Positions 62,374-64,000 of a stretch of 64,000 nt of DNA are shown in pieces. The stretch is taken from assembly GCF_024623065.1 (NCBI RefSeq), contig NZ_JANJZR010000003.1, positions 62,001-126,000 on the forward strand. The letters are read 5' to 3'. Within the stretch, counting starts at the first letter, position 1, and each line of letters begins with the position of its first letter. Below the pieces are notes generated by a model. The model was not told the DNA's origin. It searched no databases and saw nothing but the letters and a program-made list of their open reading frames with translations. Made by a program: the position numbers and the translations under genes. Source of the stretch: Bacteroides acidifaciens (lineage in GTDB: Bacteria > Bacteroidota > Bacteroidia > Bacteroidales > Bacteroidaceae).

Positions 62374-62485
62374 GAAATATAAATGTAATATTCTGATAAT
62401 GAATGGTATAATTTAAAAGAAGTCTATCTCGATTCGATGAGATTGATCTGCTTTATTTTTTGACTGTTATATCTGGAATCACCTC

Positions 62486-62493
62486 TATATTTG
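62486..62493 (+). promoter_or_regulatory. -7 box of the ECF sigma gene
   Basis: TATATTTG matches TAnnTTTG. A transcript from here would start near 62500, which supports the ATG at 62525 as start rather than the in-frame codon at 62498. The upstream TTTG is at 23 bases, too far for the normal spacing. Confidence 0.5.
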
Positions 62494-62524
62494 CATCGTG
62501 ATCAAAACCGAAAAAGATAGTATT

Positions 62525-63040
62525 ATGGAGACAACAGCTAACACTTCCGACAACATTATCACCCGTTCTTATGAAGAATATTATCAGGTGATTCTTACCT
62601 ATATTACTTATCGTATCACTCATCGTTACGAAGCGGAGGATTTGACCCAAGACGTATTTGTGCGTCTGCTGGACTATAAACAAATGCTCCGTCCGGATAC
62701 AGTGAAGTATTTCCTGTTCACCATTGCCCGCAATATAGTAACCGATTACATCCGCCGTTATTATAAGAAGCAGGAGATAGACAGCTACATCTATGATACT
62801 ATGTCCACTTCTACCAATGAAACCGAAGAAAAAATTATCGGGGATGATTTAATGACAATGGAACGGACCCGCTTGGCAGCTATGCCCGAACAACGTCGGT
62901 TAATTTATACATTGAACCGCTTCGAAAATAAAACGTCTCCGGAAATCGCAAATGAACTGAATTTAAGTTGCAGGACGGTGGAAAACCATCTGTTTCTGGG
63001 ACGTCGTGAAATGCGCGAGTTTTTCCGGAATTGTATATAA
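62525..63040 (+). CDS. ECF-type sigma factor linked to a SusC receptor
   Basis: 171 residues from METTANTSDNII. Sigma region 2 is YRITHRYEAEDLTQDVFVRLLD with KYFLFTIARNIVTDYIRRYYKK, and region 4 is QRRLIYTLNRFENKTSPEIANELNLSCRTVENHLFLGRREM. It is transcribed toward the SusC gene that starts 132 bases later. Most Bacteroides ECF/SusC loci have a FecR-like anti-sigma gene between the two; none is present here. It probably directs RNA polymerase to the SusC operon. Confidence 0.9.
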   Translation: METTANTSDNIITRSYEEYYQVILTYITYRITHRYEAEDLTQDVFVRLLDYKQMLRPDTVKYFLFTIARNIVTDYIRRYYKKQEIDSYIYDTMSTSTNETEEKIIGDDLMTMERTRLAAMPEQRRLIYTLNRFENKTSPEIANELNLSCRTVENHLFLGRREMREFFRNCI

Positions 63041-63172
63041 TCTTATTCATTAATAAATAACCCTTTGTGCTTATGGAAAAGGAGTCAGAATTTACAAAGA
63101 GGTATTTGTATGCCTCACCTTATTTTAGAGAACAAAAATTTAATACTATTTTTAAACCTCAAATTTAATTGT

Positions 63173-64000
63173 ATGAATAATATCTTAAAAAGCTCATCAA
63201 AGAAAGTAGTATTTCCGTTGATGATGGCTTCCGCCTTTTGGACAGGTATTCCTCAGACAGCGTATGCAGACGCTCTGGAAATACAGACAGTCATGCAGAC
63301 TATTACAGTGAAAGGAACGGTGGTGGATGCTACAGGTGAACCTGTGATTGGAGCGAGTGTGCTGATGAAAGGCACAACTATGGGTACGATTACGGATATT
63401 GACGGAAATTTCACGCTTAGTAATGTAAAGCCGGGTATCTTGGTTGTTTCTTATATCGGATATAAAGCGAATGAAGTAAATGTCAACGGTTCTGCTCCAG
63501 TGAAGATTGTGCTGACAGAAGATTCAGAATTGCTGGATGAGGTAGTAGTCGTAGGTTACGGTATGCAGAAAAAAGCGACAATGACAGGTTCCGTTACAGT
63601 TGTGAATGATAAAATGCTGGAAAGCAAAGGTACAATGTCCAGCCCCGTACAGGCATTGCAAGGACAGGTGCCGGGAGTTATCATAACCCGTAGTTCTACT
63701 GCTCCGGGCGACGAAAGCTGGAATATGAGTCTGCGTGGTGCGGTTTCTAAAAACACGACGGCCCCATTGGTAATTATTGACGGTGTGGAATACGAAAGTG
63801 TGAACGAACTTCGTTTGCTGAATCCTTCGGATATTGAATCCATGAACTTCTTGAAAGATGCCTCTGCTTCTATTTACGGTAGCAAGGCTGCCGGTGGTGT
63901 AATATTGGTGACTACCAAAAAGGCTAAGGAAGGCAAGGTGCAAGTAGAGTACAATGGCTCGGTGACGGCAAAGTTTATCGGTCTGTCTCCAGACCTGATG
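63173..64000 (+). CDS. SusC/RagA-family TonB-linked outer-membrane receptor, 5' part
   Basis: 276 residues visible; the gene runs past the right edge. A signal peptide region (LKSSSKKVVFPLMMASAFW...AYA) is followed by the carboxypeptidase-like domain (VKGTVVDATGEPVIGASVLMKG, TDIDGNFTLSNVKPG, VVSYIGYKANEV), the TonB-box region ELLDEVVVVGYGMQKKATMTG, and the plug domain (PVQALQGQVPGVIITRS, PLVIIDGVEYESVNELRLLNPSDIESMNFLKDASASIYGSKAAGGVILVTT). It lacks the N-terminal STN domain through which some SusC proteins signal to anti-sigma factors. It imports an oligosaccharide or peptide with a SusD partner, presumably encoded just beyond the window. Confidence 0.95.
   Translation, partial: MNNILKSSSKKVVFPLMMASAFWTGIPQTAYADALEIQTVMQTITVKGTVVDATGEPVIGASVLMKGTTMGTITDIDGNFTLSNVKPGILVVSYIGYKANEVNVNGSAPVKIVLTEDSELLDEVVVVGYGMQKKATMTGSVTVVNDKMLESKGTMSSPVQALQGQVPGVIITRSSTAPGDESWNMSLRGAVSKNTTAPLVIIDGVEYESVNELRLLNPSDIESMNFLKDASASIYGSKAAGGVILVTTKKAKEGKVQVEYNGSVTAKFIGLSPDLM

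Larger units (their letters stand above)
61579..62524. other. A/T-rich intergenic region with inverted repeats and a perfect palindrome
   Basis: 946 bases without a credible gene. It contains a 25-bp inverted repeat pair (61751-61775 and 62054-62078), a half copy of the same motif at 61893-61901, a perfect 32-bp palindrome (62342-62373) and a TATATTTG -7 box (62486-62493) before the ECF sigma gene. Such long regions before SusC-type loci often carry regulatory elements. Confidence 0.6.

Overview
The window is Bacteroides chromosome, most likely from the B. thetaiotaomicron / B. ovatus group. The evidence is several promoters of the Bacteroides type (TTTG-like -33 box, 19-20 bases, then TAnnTTTG), SusC, NigD-like and DUF3575 proteins, a one-component sensor-regulator of the hybrid two-component type, TPR/AraC regulators, an anaerobic pyruvate formate-lyase pair and a three-subunit [FeFe] hydrogenase. 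No rRNA, CRISPR array, integrase or complete insertion sequence was seen.

Layout. 1-9.7 kb: housekeeping genes (3' end of an ATPase/nuclease gene, acyltransferase, L-serine ammonia-lyase, MutS2, tRNA-Ser(UGA), MscS channel, pullulanase), with a decayed CorA tail between sdaA and mutS2. 10-13.3 kb: cytoplasmic alpha-amylase and a TPR/AraC regulator, then an internally deleted DUF488 remnant. 13.5-20.5 kb: menaquinone operon (HAD-hotdog fusion, menF, menD, menB, menC, menE). 20.5-22.8 kb: a scar with short repeats, a SusC fragment and a drug/metabolite transporter that lost its last helix. 23-27.6 kb: NigD-like lipoprotein, ECF sigma factor with a membrane-anchored partner, and a complete ATPase/PD-(D/E)XK protein. 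27.8-31.3 kb: pflBA and a second tRNA-Ser(UGA) followed by tRNA-Ser(GGA). 31.4-35.9 kb: an A/T-rich accessory block led by a PD-(D/E)XK nuclease with four unknown proteins, a structured leader and a gene remnant. 35.9-40.1 kb: NADH-linked [FeFe] hydrogenase operon. 40.3-48.3 kb: heparinase II/III-family enzyme and a three-gene envelope operon ending in a four-fold repeated barrel protein. 48.4-58.5 kb: hexuronate and glycan genes (GH28-like, mannonate dehydratase, SDR oxidoreductase, AraC regulator, GH97, frameshifted esterase, chimeric alpha/beta hydrolase). 58.7-64 kb: a sensor-regulator without kinase, a 0.95-kb region with inverted repeats and a perfect 32-bp palindrome, an ECF sigma factor, and the start of a SusC receptor that runs off the window.

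How the parts fit. Pullulanase and amylase handle intracellular alpha-glucans. Pyruvate formate-lyase and the hydrogenase handle fermentative carbon and reductant, and the men genes supply menaquinone for anaerobic respiration. The 48-64 kb part looks like the edge of polysaccharide-utilisation territory. The strongest candidates for something undescribed are the nuclease-led block with its nested-hairpin leader (31.4-35.3 kb), the quadruple-barrel operon (43.2-48.2 kb) and the sigma-SusC pair lacking an intervening anti-sigma gene. Several gene scars show repeated small rearrangements.
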